A DNA stretch of 64,000 nucleotides from JAKFVC01 sp040386595 (GTDB lineage: Bacteria; Planctomycetota; Planctomycetia; Planctomycetales; Planctomycetaceae), in NCBI GenBank assembly GCA_040386595.1, contig JAZKFE010000141.1:1-64000 (forward strand). Reading direction: 5' to 3'. Of the stretch, positions 31,861 to 41,311 are shown in pieces. The translations under genes were made by a program, and so were the position numbers. Position 1 is the stretch's first letter. Each line of letters starts with the position of its first letter. The notes under the pieces were generated by a model. It saw nothing but the letters and a program-made list of their open reading frames with translations. It did no database searches and was not told the origin of the DNA.

Positions 31861-32661
31861 TCAGGGACACTGTTTGTGGGCGATGCGGATTCTTCATCGA
31901 GAATGTGGCGTCGTAGGATCGCGTCCATTTCTGTTGTCTCGATTAAGTGCTGGGCGATCAAGTGGGACACGTTGGGGTGTGGATGCAGCCGACATTTCGG
32001 GTAGGCTGCTCCAATCCTTTCGGCGTGCAAAGCATCGACATGCACCGCTCCGTGATTCAATGGGACGTTCGCAGCGGAAGCGACATCCGACGGGAACGTT
32101 CCAAAGTAGATATCAATCTGCGGACGGTTTTGATGCACATTTCTGTCGCGCAGAAGTGGCAATAGATCGAACTGCTTGTGCGGAGTTGGCGACAGTTGGA
32201 CTTTCTGCATCGCGGAAAGGTAACGCTGGTCATTCCACAATTTCGCCAACTGGGGGTTGATCGTTGACAGCCCGGCAAAAGTCACAATTTGATCGACCGG
32301 TAGTAGCAGCCCAAAGAGTAGCGCGCCATAGGCGCCCATGGATTGACCGATGGTAATGACGCGACTTGGTTGTAATTGATGCACGATCGTATTGAGGCTG
32401 NNNNNNNNNNAGCCCAGGTACGCCGTTTTGGTACCAGCTCGCCGTTCGATCACGGAGGTAAATCTTGTTGATGGGCTGTCCGCACAAGGATTCGAGTTTT
32501 TTGACGCGACCAAAAAAATCGAATCCAGGATTCCCCTTCCAATTGACATACGCAAAGCTGATCACCAAGGGCTGTCCCGGATAGAAATCCTCGATAAGGA
32601 CATCCGCAGGGTGCGTCAGGACAATCTCGTTAGTCAATTTCTCGCGAACAATCGTCGCCAT
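31836..32661 (-). CDS. Alpha/beta hydrolase-like protein, interrupted by a gap
   Basis: The N-terminal part starts at 32661 (MATIVREKLTNEIVLTHPAD) and reads VISFAYVNWKGNPGFDFFGR to the 10 N at 32401-32410. The second part continues in another frame after the gap: RVITIGQSMGAYGALLFGLL, with G-Q-S-M-G matching the nucleophile elbow G-x-S-x-G, then VTFAGLSTINPQLA, PQIDIYFGTFPSDVAS and HPNVSHLIAQHLI (possible catalytic His). Frames differ only because the gap length is nominal. It resembles small hydrolases that act on acyl groups in surface polysaccharide loci. It converges on the oxygenase gene, overlapping its 3' end by 25 nt. Confidence 0.65.
32401..32410. other. Assembly gap (10 N)
   Basis: Ten N inside the alpha/beta hydrolase-like gene; the frame change across it shows the true length is not 10. 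Confidence 0.95.
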
Positions 32662-32846
32662 GATTTCTACCTAATTAAATGCCGGGAAAATCAATACAGA
32701 CATCCATCGCGGCTCACATTACGTATTGTCGCGGCAAGCCCTGCCGAATCAGCCGTACGATCGATTCTCGTACTAAAAACCCGGCCCGAAAAGTGAAGCG
32801 GTCCTGCGTGATCGAGCGGCGTGCGAACCCGGCACATTCGGTCGCC

Positions 32847-33722
32847 CTAAACCGGTGGCCGCTGCCGCATCCACCTCGTCGCGATCCATTTTTCACCTTT
32901 GATGACGGGGGTTCCTCCATGCAACGTCATCGGGTTAACTTGCCCTAAAGAATTGAAGTAAGAAAAATAGACAGCTTGGCCTTTTCTCGGCAAAATTGAC
33001 AATCCGATTTCGGGAAAAATGGTGGCGCCCCCGTCCTCGACATCATTCAAATACACAATGAGCGTCGCGATACGCTGCCCGCCTTGCATTAAGATTTTCT
33101 TGCTGCCGGGAGAATTTGGAGGAAAGTAATCAAAGTGCGGGCGATATTCCGCGCCCACACCGTAGTTGATGATTTGCATTCCCTCGCCGTTCTCGACAGG
33201 CCAATTCGTGACTTCGGCCAGTCGTCGGTCCAACCTGGCGATAAAGTCAGTCTGGTTCAGCTGAAAAAATGTCCCTTTGCTCGTACGGTGGTCGTACACG
33301 ACGGATTCTCCCGTTTGCGGATCAACCGTTTTTGACCGTTCGATCTTCGGTCTGGATAGCCGGACCAGTTCGTCGCATTCTTCGGGGCATAGTAAATTGC
33401 TGAATACGATGACATCGGGTTTCGTAATCCGTGCGATGACACGCACTTCGCGATCAGATGTCTGAATGGTATTGGTTCCGGCCAGCCTCGAAGGTTCGTA
33501 AGTGAACCCTGGGGGGACAGCCGCAGCCTCGGGCTCTGCGGGCGACTGCTGGGGCTGTGCGGTGGCGTCGTTAGCCAGCTGTGCCACGATGGAACGAGTG
33601 AACTCGGGCTCATAGCCTTCACGCACCATGTCCGCAATCAACGAGCTATGGGCGCAACCACGTCTCAAATTCAGAATGAGCCAGTCACGCCAACTGGTAT
33701 CCAAAGAAGTACGCATTACCAT
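32847..33722 (-). CDS. Prolyl-4-hydroxylase-like 2-oxoglutarate oxygenase
   Basis: A 291-residue protein from an ATG at 33722. Residues 7-50 (SLDTSWRDWLILNLRRGCAH, ADMVREGYEPEF) match the N-terminal module of the 30814 gene product. The catalytic domain begins near residue 95: VIARITKPDVIVFSNLLCPE, MQIINYGVGAEYRPHFDYFP with H196-x-D198, LIVYLNDVEDGGATIFPE, and NPMTLHGGTPVIKGEKWIAT with distal His268 and the 2-oxoglutarate-binding Lys278. This is the standard P4H set of ligands. Predicted to hydroxylate prolyl or similar residues of a peptide or protein partner, possibly one bound by the shared N-terminal module. Confidence 0.87.
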   Translation of the reverse strand: MVMRTSLDTSWRDWLILNLRRGCAHSSLIADMVREGYEPEFTRSIVAQLANDATAQPQQSPAEPEAAAVPPGFTYEPSRLAGTNTIQTSDREVRVIARITKPDVIVFSNLLCPEECDELVRLSRPKIERSKTVDPQTGESVVYDHRTSKGTFFQLNQTDFIARLDRRLAEVTNWPVENGEGMQIINYGVGAEYRPHFDYFPPNSPGSKKILMQGGQRIATLIVYLNDVEDGGATIFPEIGLSILPRKGQAVYFSYFNSLGQVNPMTLHGGTPVIKGEKWIATRWMRQRPPV

Positions 33723-33896
33723 AGTGTGCAAATTTCCTGTAATGGAGGGTGGTCACCGCGTATGTATCGGCCGAAACTGCGCTGGAATAGGCTGCTGCCA
33801 GAGCCCCGTCACTGTTCAATGTGATCCAGGCTCTGGCTCACACGTCGTGTTCTCGCTAAGAATGCCGTATCACAACTGCCACGTACCGGGAACCAG

Positions 33897-35285
33897 CTAG
33901 GTTGCTAGTGGTTTCTTTCCGAGGACTGTCAGGCCAGAGTTGTTTTGGAACACCAGGATTCGCATCCAGTGGGGATTGTTTTGCAGGAATTCGGCAATCG
34001 CCAAATTCAGTCCCGGGCCATCATCTTCTCCGACGGTGCCGAAGATCTCGGTGTCATGAAACACGAGATATTTAGAGACTTTTCCAGCATGCCGTTCGAG
34101 CTCGGCTGCAAGCTGCTTGTACGTGTGCAGTGTGTCTATGAATAAGAGCTCAGTCGCTTCGATGTCGCAGTGGAGTGTGTTCTCCTGCCGAAACGCAAAA
34201 GTCGTCGTGGAAGCGTATTGAGTCAGCAGTTGAAAATCACCGAATGGGGTGAGGTCAAAAGAAATCATTTTGATTGGACGACCTGCCAATAGGGCCCGTG
34301 TCGAGACGCCAGTCCGAACGCCAAATTCAGTGACATGATCGCATTGGCTGGCCAGCACGCTCAGGGTCCCCAAATGCTCATTGATGTCGGACTTCGTGCG
34401 AACTGCTTCCTGTAGGGCGTGTTCTAAAAACTCCGTGGTCCCCCGGCGGACCAGCAGGGTCGACACAGCACTGTTCCAGGATTCTGTCAGCACTTCGTGC
34501 GGAATTTCCTGCGGGATACTCTGCATGATCGGCGTGAGGGGCCGGTTCAGTTCCAGGGCTGCCAGAAGGCGATTTCGAATTGGGTTGCAGGGGGAGCGCT
34601 GGCCCGCAGGAGCATTGGGTTCTGGAACTCGCTGCCGCCATTTCAAAAATGGTGCCCGCAACGTCCGGCGGCCCGCCAGTTCGAACTTCTCCCGAATGTA
34701 ACCTGCTTCCTCTGCTGGCTCCTGAAAAGGAAGATGAATGCCCAGCCACGCGGCTTTTCTGCAGCAGAGAAGCTGCCAGTCTGGAGTCTCAACTTCGGGC
34801 GACTCCAGCTCAACGCACTCGTCACAACAGGCGATCGTTTCAGTACCGAGTTTATTCCCTGGTTGAACGGCATCGGCCTCGTTTGAAGCAGCGCTAAGAT
34901 TGCCGTGAACCCGCGTGCCCAGGATCAAGTCGTCGGACTCGGGGTGGCAACTCAACCAATTTAACAATTTCGGCAATGCGTCCGGTTCAAGTCGGGCGCC
35001 CGAATCAATGCACAGCACGATTTCGCCCGTGGCCTCTGAAAAGATCCGATCCTGAGGCTGAGATGCGCTGCCGGATTTATCAACGGCAATGTACCTCACA
35101 TTGTCCAGCCTCGCGACGGCATCTCGAAACGTTACGGCTTCCGGGTGCTGTGGATCGCAGTCTGCGACAATGATTTCGAGCTGGTCCCGGATGTCCAGAT
35201 TGTTGAGGCGGTGGGACTGAATCGTAAGTATTGTTCCACCGGTCATGTGCGTGCAGACGATGCCGACCGTAATTCGGGGTTTCAC
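33897..35285 (-). CDS. Glycosyltransferase 2-like / methyltransferase-like fusion
   Basis: A 462-residue protein from a GTG at 35285, chosen for AGGAGAG just upstream; a longer frame to 35471 exists. N-terminal GT2-like domain: RITVGIVCTHMTGGTILTIQ, LEIIVADCDPQHPE, RIFSEATGEIVLCIDSGARL (D-S-G-A in the DxD position). The C-terminal 200 residues resemble cephalosporin-hydroxylase/class I methyltransferase-type domains: CDHVTEFGVRTGVSTRALLA, TELLFIDTLHTYKQLAAELE, SKYLVFHDTEIFGTVGEDDG. The middle region (200-270) is variable. Such fusions are frequent in large phage and planctomycete glycan loci. Substrate unknown. Confidence 0.68.
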   Translation of the reverse strand: MKPRITVGIVCTHMTGGTILTIQSHRLNNLDIRDQLEIIVADCDPQHPEAVTFRDAVARLDNVRYIAVDKSGSASQPQDRIFSEATGEIVLCIDSGARLEPDALPKLLNWLSCHPESDDLILGTRVHGNLSAASNEADAVQPGNKLGTETIACCDECVELESPEVETPDWQLLCCRKAAWLGIHLPFQEPAEEAGYIREKFELAGRRTLRAPFLKWRQRVPEPNAPAGQRSPCNPIRNRLLAALELNRPLTPIMQSIPQEIPHEVLTESWNSAVSTLLVRRGTTEFLEHALQEAVRTKSDINEHLGTLSVLASQCDHVTEFGVRTGVSTRALLAGRPIKMISFDLTPFGDFQLLTQYASTTTFAFRQENTLHCDIEATELLFIDTLHTYKQLAAELERHAGKVSKYLVFHDTEIFGTVGEDDGPGLNLAIAEFLQNNPHWMRILVFQNNSGLTVLGKKPLAT

Positions 35286-36581
35286 TCTAAACTCTCCTGT
35301 CAGGATTAAGGGATTCCCCTGCGGCGGGCGCCGGGGGGCTTCTAGCTCAATGCCAGGCGACGCTATTTGCACGTAAATGCCGGTGATTTCGCGCAAACTA
35401 TCGAGATTGCTGGCGACGGCGATTGTATTCTTGAACTTCAAACACAAATCATTTGACGTGAAGCACCGCAAGCCTGCGAAGTGCGCCGAGATTCCTTGCT
35501 GAACAAGGTAACCTAATCAGTCGGAGTTACCGCTTCTCACGACTTGTGCAATAGATCTTATTTATAAACTATTGTTACGCGTTGCGAAAGTCAATTCGAG
35601 TGATTAGTCGAATGAAATTAATAGAACACTTTGCTGGCAAAATTTTGGCGACCGTCGTGCGCGTGATTCTGGCAGCAAACGAGGGTGATGGAGGGCTCGC
35701 TTTGTCGGTGTCGGGAGTCTGTTGCTGGAAATTTGTCGTAAAAACACAGCTTTTTTGCAAATTTCAGTGCGGAGTGCTGCTGGTAGCGGTTCACGGTCAA
35801 TCATCTTTATGGCGCGAAAATGCGATGATTTAAGGCGTTCAGAATTTATAAGCCGAGGCAGTCTTATACGCTATGCGGAGATTAATAAAACGGTTTTGGC
35901 TCAGGGCAGTTTATTCGCCTCGCTGTGGAATTAGCCATACGTGTGGGGTGTTGCCACATCTTTATAACTGATTGATTTATTATAAATAGATAATACCCTT
36001 GTTGGACGCGATCGGAGTGCATTGCCACGCACGTTCTCTGCCGCGCAGCTTGAGGGCTGGTGATCGGATTGCGCAGCAGGTTAATCGACGGGATTTGCAA
36101 TATTCGCAGCGTTCTGTTGGATTTTGTGCGATTTGGTCGGGAGCTTGAGTTGACCAAGTTGGTGGTGTGCGGCATCTGTTTGTCGGTGTTTTTAGAAATC
36201 AGATCGGCCTGTGTTGAATGGGTGTTGAGGCTGTTGATGTACCGGCCGTAGAAGTGTTCATTATAATGTGAGGCGGATCCTCATTTTAAACTTGTCGAAA
36301 CTTAGTTTTCCTGGCTAGAATACAGCCACGTCGCCTTTGGCGGGGAAAAGGTTTTCTTGGCGAGTCAACATGTCCGCCGCACGGCGAGTTCCAGTTCATT
36401 GCCATTAAACAATGAATGCCAACGATTGATGCACGTTCACCAACCTGTTGGACGCCTTCGGTGTGCTTGATTGCTGTTGCGGTGCGCCCACTGGAGACGT
36501 GGAGTCACCTCTCGCTGGTTGGCACGATCTCGTAGCGTCGTTTGTTCGTTGTGTCATTACCGAGGGAGGCACGCGGGGCTT
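35286..36581. other. Gene-free AT-richer stretch
   Basis: About 1.3 kb with no supportable gene on either strand: reading frames here are short, lack ribosome-binding sites and overlap one another on both strands. It separates the - strand fusion gene from a + strand glycosyltransferase, so it should contain the divergent promoters. No strong palindrome was recognised. Confidence 0.5.
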
Positions 36582-37313
36582 ATGTTCGATGTCTATATCA
36601 CTTTAAAAAACGAAGCGGCACTGTTGCCCTATTTCCTCCGGTATTACGGCGACCGCCCCACCTGTCGCCGGATTGTTGCTCTGGATAATTCGTCAGATGA
36701 CGGTTCCTTGGCGATATTGGCTGCCCATCCGAAAGTGGATATTCGCACTTTCGTTCCATCTACGGATTCGTATGTGTGTGACGTTCAGGTTTGGGTGAAT
36801 GAAGTTTGGCGGGAGTCGGTCGGTTTGGTGCAATACGCAATACTATCGACCGTTGATGAGTGGGTTGGGCCGGATCTTGAGACCAGGTTGAACTCCTACT
36901 CTGCGGCTGGTGTAACAGTCCTGCGTCCTCAGGCATATGATATGGTTTCCGAAGACTTTCGCTCGCCGTTTGACGTGACGAGAGGCGTGCCCAGTTCCTT
37001 TTATAATAAGCCTTTTGTCATCGATCCCAACGCGATTCGCTCGTCCAATTTCACACTAGGAACGCACGACGCGGCATTCGAAGGTGATGTCAAGTTGGTG
37101 AGTCCGAAAGATCTGTCCATTTATCATTATCGCTACCTGGGGCGTGAAGAAACTTGGGCGCGATATCAGGCATTGCAATTAATGCGTCAAGCAGGCGATA
37201 TCGTTAAAGGTTGTGGATCGCAGTACGAGATGACGCGTTCCGATTTCGACGCCAAATTTGATAGTTTGCTACAGCAAGCGATCGAATTGGAGCCGTTGCG
37301 TCCGCCGGAATGA
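36582..37313 (+). CDS. Glycosyltransferase family 2/92-like protein
   Basis: A 243-residue protein from an ATG at 36582 with GGGAGG upstream. Seen: MFDVYITLKNEAALLPYFLR (entry of the GT2_4/GT92 group of glycosyltransferases), RRIVALDNSSDDGSLAILA, VGLVQYAILSTVDEWVGPDL with a D-E in place of the usual D-x-D, and a C-terminal SIYHYRYLGREETWARYQAL. It resembles enzymes that add sugars in cell-wall or exopolysaccharide loci. It is followed with a 4-nt overlap by a short frame (37310-37504) of uncertain status and then an RHS relic. Confidence 0.75.
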   Translation: MFDVYITLKNEAALLPYFLRYYGDRPTCRRIVALDNSSDDGSLAILAAHPKVDIRTFVPSTDSYVCDVQVWVNEVWRESVGLVQYAILSTVDEWVGPDLETRLNSYSAAGVTVLRPQAYDMVSEDFRSPFDVTRGVPSSFYNKPFVIDPNAIRSSNFTLGTHDAAFEGDVKLVSPKDLSIYHYRYLGREETWARYQALQLMRQAGDIVKGCGSQYEMTRSDFDAKFDSLLQQAIELEPLRPPE

Positions 37314-37526
37314 CGCCCGACGAGCTGAGGTCTTTTGAGCGGAAAATTTTGAGTTGGTTGGTTCGAAAGCGGATTTCGTCTCCCATTCATCGTTCTGATA
37401 GTTGTGAGTGTCCGCTTCAAATTCCCCGAAATCTTGGGGACAATTTTGCGAATCCGTCGGCATTGATCAGAAAGTGCTGGCAAGCGCTTCACGTACGTCT
37501 CTGATGCGACGAAACGACTCATTGTC

Positions 37527-39121
37527 GAACGACGGAGCCGGGCCAACGTTGGTGCTAATACATACACATCTGACCGCTTGGGAAATCTCGCGGGGAATCG
37601 CTTGATGGAAGCCGCGGACTGGGAGTTGGCGACGACGACCTACGATGTGAGGAACCAAGCCCGATATAGCGTCGGTGGTGCGGAAAGAATAACATCGACA
37701 TTTGATTTCAATGTGAATCAACAGATCGTTCGAGAACCGAACGGTGACCGAACAATCGACGTGTGGGACATTGAGGACCAAAGTATCCTGGGCCAGTTAG
37801 CAAGCGGCAGCAGGGGCACTATGGCATTGAATGCTGATCTGGGGCGTGTTTCAAAGGAGAGTTGAACATGGCCAGAACGACGTATGTCTGGGATTCGCTG
37901 AGTGACAGTTATCTGCTGGAAACCGACGGAGTCGGGACGACTACCGCTGTCTATACGCAGGAACCGTCAATGTTCGGTGGACTGATTAGCCAGGAAGTCA
38001 GCGGACAGACGAGCTACTTTCATTACGACAATCTTGGCAGCACACGATACTTGACTGACGACACTCAAACGCCGTACTCCTCTTTTGCGTACGACAGTTG
38101 GGGCAATCAGATTTCCGCAGACGATTCAACCGCGTTTCGCTGGAATGGTCGGCTCGGATATTATTTTGACCTCGAACTGGACACTCTTCACGTCCGTCGC
38201 CGTACGTATTCGTCACCAGGAGGTCGTTGGACTTCGCCAGATCCAATGCTGTTCGTAAACTCCCTTGTTTTATACGGGTATTGTGCCAACTTACCAGCAG
38301 GTCTTAACGATCCAAGCGGTTTAATATTTGAGGGTGAAACCGAACAAGGGGCGGGAGCAGGGTGCTTGGGTAAACCAAAGGGAGTTGTCCGCGCCTTGGG
38401 CCGCGGAACATTCACCGGTGGTATGTCAGCAATGACGCCCACAGCCTGGTTTGATTTCCAATGGGGCAGCAATTTTTGGCTGATCTTTGAGACGCCACAG
38501 GACCGCAACGGACGAAATGGATTCACTCGCAAATGTTGTTGTTGCGACGAAATCGCCTTCATTCAAACGGTCCGATCGCAATTTAAAACAACCACCACCG
38601 CGACCAACCTACTCTATTGGCTTACCGATCCCGCAACGATCCCCCCAGGCCGGTGGACCGTCGATGGCGGGCTGGTTCCCTACGGACGATTCTATGGCGC
38701 GTACAATGAGGAATATGCAACTCCCGGGCGTCCCTGCAAGCCTAACCCACAATCCTATGCCAAAATGGGGGATACACCGCATGTGAGTGTTATCGGATTG
38801 CCAACCATCTATCGCTTCGAAGCCGAAGTTTGCGCCGTCTGCATGTCTGGCAACGAAGGCATTGACTATGGCCTTGATCTCGAATCGACCACAGTTCCTA
38901 CACCCGCAGGCATCGCTCCCAGCATCTCGACTACGATCAAGGGGGTGACTGTGTATGGCTGCGTGAAGTGGGGCCATGACATGATCAAGGGAACGAGATG
39001 GGGGCCTGACAATGCTGAAGGAGCCAACCCGCTACAAAACTCCTTCGAATGGTCTGGGTTTAGCGGTGGGGGGCCATCTCAAGATTGGGTCAATACCGTG
39101 ACTGGATGGGTGGGGCGATAA
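37527..39121 (+). pseudogene. Frameshifted C-terminal relic of an RHS/YD-repeat protein
   Basis: Frame 1 (37527-37865) reads YTSDRLGNLAGNRLMEAADW and TTTYDVRNQARY, classic YD repeats, and stops at 37865. Frame 2 (from about 37862) continues TTYVWDSLSDSYLLETDGVG, YFHYDNLGSTRYLTDD, RRRTYSSPGGRWTSPDPMLF, and NLPAGLNDPSGL, the RHS core that precedes the variable toxin tip. The tip (38330-39121) has CCCCDEIAF and several Cys/Trp-rich segments and is not assigned. Intact RHS proteins exceed 1500 residues, so the N-terminal three quarters are gone and one base change breaks the frame. The downstream WD40-like gene is a candidate former partner. Confidence 0.8.
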
Positions 39122-39271
39122 CATCCATACTAATATTCATAACGGACTGACAGGACAGAGTGAGACTCCTCTGTCGTGCCAAGTCAAAATGGCATACCGC
39201 CTCGTGTTGGATTGACTGGCTTCCAATCGCTACTTGATATTTCTGCTCGTGAATTGTTAGAGTGATCATCC

Positions 39272-40321
39272 ATGTCAAAAAGCGCTATTAAGAGGCTCTG
39301 TCTGATTTTGAGCGCCTTGGGACTCATTGTCGTTTCCTTGGTATTGGGGCTTTCGTCAAATGATCGGCGGATGCCGTCGGTGATGACTTCGACGACGCTT
39401 TCTCCCGATGGAAAAGTCGTTGTTGCGGCGTTGCAAAGTGGCGGCGTCTGGGCTTGGGAATGGCAGCGCGAGCCATCGACACAGCGGATCGATGTGGTGA
39501 CATCGAACAATGACCCCTGTGTGTCGCTGGACTTTTCACCCGACGGTACTGTGTTGGCGGTCACCACCAACACGAGTATCTCATTCCTGTCGTACCCGGG
39601 GTTCGTTGCCAAGTATAAAACGGTACATATTCCGCATCCGGCCTCGCGTGTTTCGTGGTTACATGATGGAACACGAATTGCGATTGGATGCTCAAATGGT
39701 CGTGCTTATATTCTGGACTTGCCGTCCACTGTGGTCACAGAAGTCACTTCAGAGTTCGGGTTTCAACGTGATTTGATTCCCGCGTTCATTGACCACGACA
39801 CCGTGCTATTTGGCGGAGATCAAGGAAGCATTTACCGTTATAGCCTTTCAAGGCGTAGTAACACGCTTGTCGTTACTTATCCGACAAAAATCATACGTGC
39901 TCTCGCCGCCTGCGATAATCTCATCGTTGTTTCAGTCAGCGATGCCCAATGGAAAAACGGTGCATTGATATTGCATGCTATTGATTCTGGGAAATCCGAT
40001 GAAGTTGATTCTCCCGGCGAGCGAGACGCGGTGAAGGCGCTTTCCGTGAACTGCAGGCACGGACTTATTGCTGCGGCTGGCCAAGATGGAAAACTTCGAC
40101 TTCGGGGGATGCCTGGCGGAGAGTCGAAAGCTGTTATTCGCTGCAGTGCGAATGAGCTCGCTGGAGTATCAATGTCGGGGCTTGGTGATACGTTAACGAC
40201 ACTGGAACGATACACGCAGTATGGGAGCGTGATCAGACTCTGGAAAGCCGCGAATGGCGAGGCGCTCGGTGCATTTTACATCAAAAACGGAGTTGTTATT
40301 AAATTGGCGTCCCGTGAGTAA
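39272..40321 (+). CDS. Membrane-anchored WD40-like beta-propeller protein
   Basis: A 349-residue protein. The N-terminus (RLCLILSALGLIVVSLVLGL) is an anchor or signal. The remainder has propeller-like blades: STTLSPDGKVVVAALQSGGV, SLDFSPDGTVLAVTTNTS, RVSWLHDGTRIAIGCSNGRA, SVNCRHGLIAAAGQDGKLRL, and GVSMSGLGDTLTTLERY, each with the S-P/x-D-G pattern of WD40 repeats. About six blades are visible. Propellers of this kind often sit in planctomycete periplasm. It follows the RHS relic, so it may be the leftover partner or immunity protein, but this is not shown. Confidence 0.65.
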   Translation: MSKSAIKRLCLILSALGLIVVSLVLGLSSNDRRMPSVMTSTTLSPDGKVVVAALQSGGVWAWEWQREPSTQRIDVVTSNNDPCVSLDFSPDGTVLAVTTNTSISFLSYPGFVAKYKTVHIPHPASRVSWLHDGTRIAIGCSNGRAYILDLPSTVVTEVTSEFGFQRDLIPAFIDHDTVLFGGDQGSIYRYSLSRRSNTLVVTYPTKIIRALAACDNLIVVSVSDAQWKNGALILHAIDSGKSDEVDSPGERDAVKALSVNCRHGLIAAAGQDGKLRLRGMPGGESKAVIRCSANELAGVSMSGLGDTLTTLERYTQYGSVIRLWKAANGEALGAFYIKNGVVIKLASRE

Positions 40322-40426
40322 CGCGGAGCTTGCGATAAGAATACCTGCACAAACGTGCGTTGTGTCATTTTTGCTCGACGACGAAGCCATTGTTGAAGCC
40401 CATCGTTTGAGCTGTTGTTGAGATCC

Positions 40427-40508
40427 GTGAGCGGCACGGCGCTAGCCGCCGGCTTTTCTCAGTACTTTTGACACAGAAGAACCGGTGGCTAGCGCCATTC
40501 CGCTCACA
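40427..40508 (+). repeat. REP-like inverted pair, copy 2
   Basis: Same GTGAGCGG...CCGCTCAC pair as at 2265. It sits about 10 bp from the truncated glycosyltransferase gene and probably marks where its downstream part was lost. Confidence 0.85.
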
Positions 40509-40517
40509 AACTGAGTG

Positions 40518-40742
40518 TCATTTGCCGTCATCGATCGGCTGTCCCGGACAGCACTGGCCGAGCCAATGGCACCCGAAGATTGAGCCTGGAATGAGGTACT
40601 CGAGCGTTGGTCGGCCATCAATGCTGGCCTCAATGATATCCCAGGCACGGCAGATCCTCGGCGAGGACTGAATCGATCGCATGATATCGACCGCATAATT
40701 CAGTGTGGAGCGACCGATGGTGGGAATTACGACGGTGAACAT
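40518..40742 (-). pseudogene. Truncated glycosyltransferase-like gene
   Basis: The frame starts MFTVVIPTIGRSTLNYAVDI, an N-terminal start typical of family 2 glycosyltransferases, continues for only 74 codons and stops beside the REP pair at 40427-40508. A complete GT2 domain needs about 220 residues. The start overlaps the end of the upstream acyltransferase gene by 16 nt, as a real operon gene would. Inferred: the 3' part was replaced by the repeat. Confidence 0.6.
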
Positions 40743-41311
40743 TTAAGATCCTCTTGTAGGTTGCGAACAATCCGCGCGGGGACGCCTAATGCGAGTACCC
40801 CGGGTGGAATATCTTTTGTTACCAGAGCGCAAGCGCCGATCACCGCTCCCGCTCCCACCCTGACCCCGGGAAGCAAAGCGGCACGAATACCGATTCTAAC
40901 GCCGTCCTCAATCGTTGGGCCCCGCAGATCGGACGAGTCTTCACCAATGGTATTGTCATTGGCCGTCATCACTCCCGGTGCAATAAATACATTGGAGCCA
41001 ATCCGAGAAAAGCCGGTGATATGTGTCAGGTCGGTGATGGTCGTGGAGTTGCCAATGATCACGTTGTCTCCCATTGTGACATGCATCCCAATGATGCACT
41101 CGTCGCCAATGACAGTTCCCTCGCGGATGATCGCCCCGTCGCCGATCAGGCAGCGCTTGCCAATGGTCACCCCTTCGTAAATGATGGCAAACGGCCCCAC
41201 AACGGTGTGCTCGCCAATTTGAACTGGCCGGCCAGTCTCCCGTGGTTCTCGGGATAACAAACCTGCGGGGGCCGCGGGGAGCTTTCCAATAACTGCAGTA
41301 GGATGAATCAC
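40727..41311 (-). CDS. Hexapeptide-repeat acyltransferase
   Basis: A 194-residue protein from a GTG at 41311 that overlaps the previous stop by 4 nt (GTGA). The body is a left-handed beta-helix of hexapeptide repeats: EHTVVGPFAIIYEGVTIGKR, IIREGTVIGDECIIGMHV, GPTIEDGVRIGIRAALLPGV and GAGAVIGACALVTKDIPPG, the last with the [V/I]xxDIPPxxxxxGxPA ending of sugar O/N-acetyltransferases (here GVPARIVRN). Predicted to acetylate the amino sugar made by the adjacent aminotransferase. Confidence 0.85.
   Translation of the reverse strand: MIHPTAVIGKLPAAPAGLLSREPRETGRPVQIGEHTVVGPFAIIYEGVTIGKRCLIGDGAIIREGTVIGDECIIGMHVTMGDNVIIGNSTTITDLTHITGFSRIGSNVFIAPGVMTANDNTIGEDSSDLRGPTIEDGVRIGIRAALLPGVRVGAGAVIGACALVTKDIPPGVLALGVPARIVRNLQEDLKCSPS

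Noticed and set aside
35582..36251. Several 60-97 codon frames between the two glycosyltransferase regions
   Set aside because: They overlap each other on both strands, lack ribosome-binding sites and show no domains.
37310..37504. A 64-codon frame overlapping the glycosyltransferase stop by 4 nt
   Set aside because: The overlap looks gene-like, but the sequence has no recognisable domain and runs into the RHS relic.
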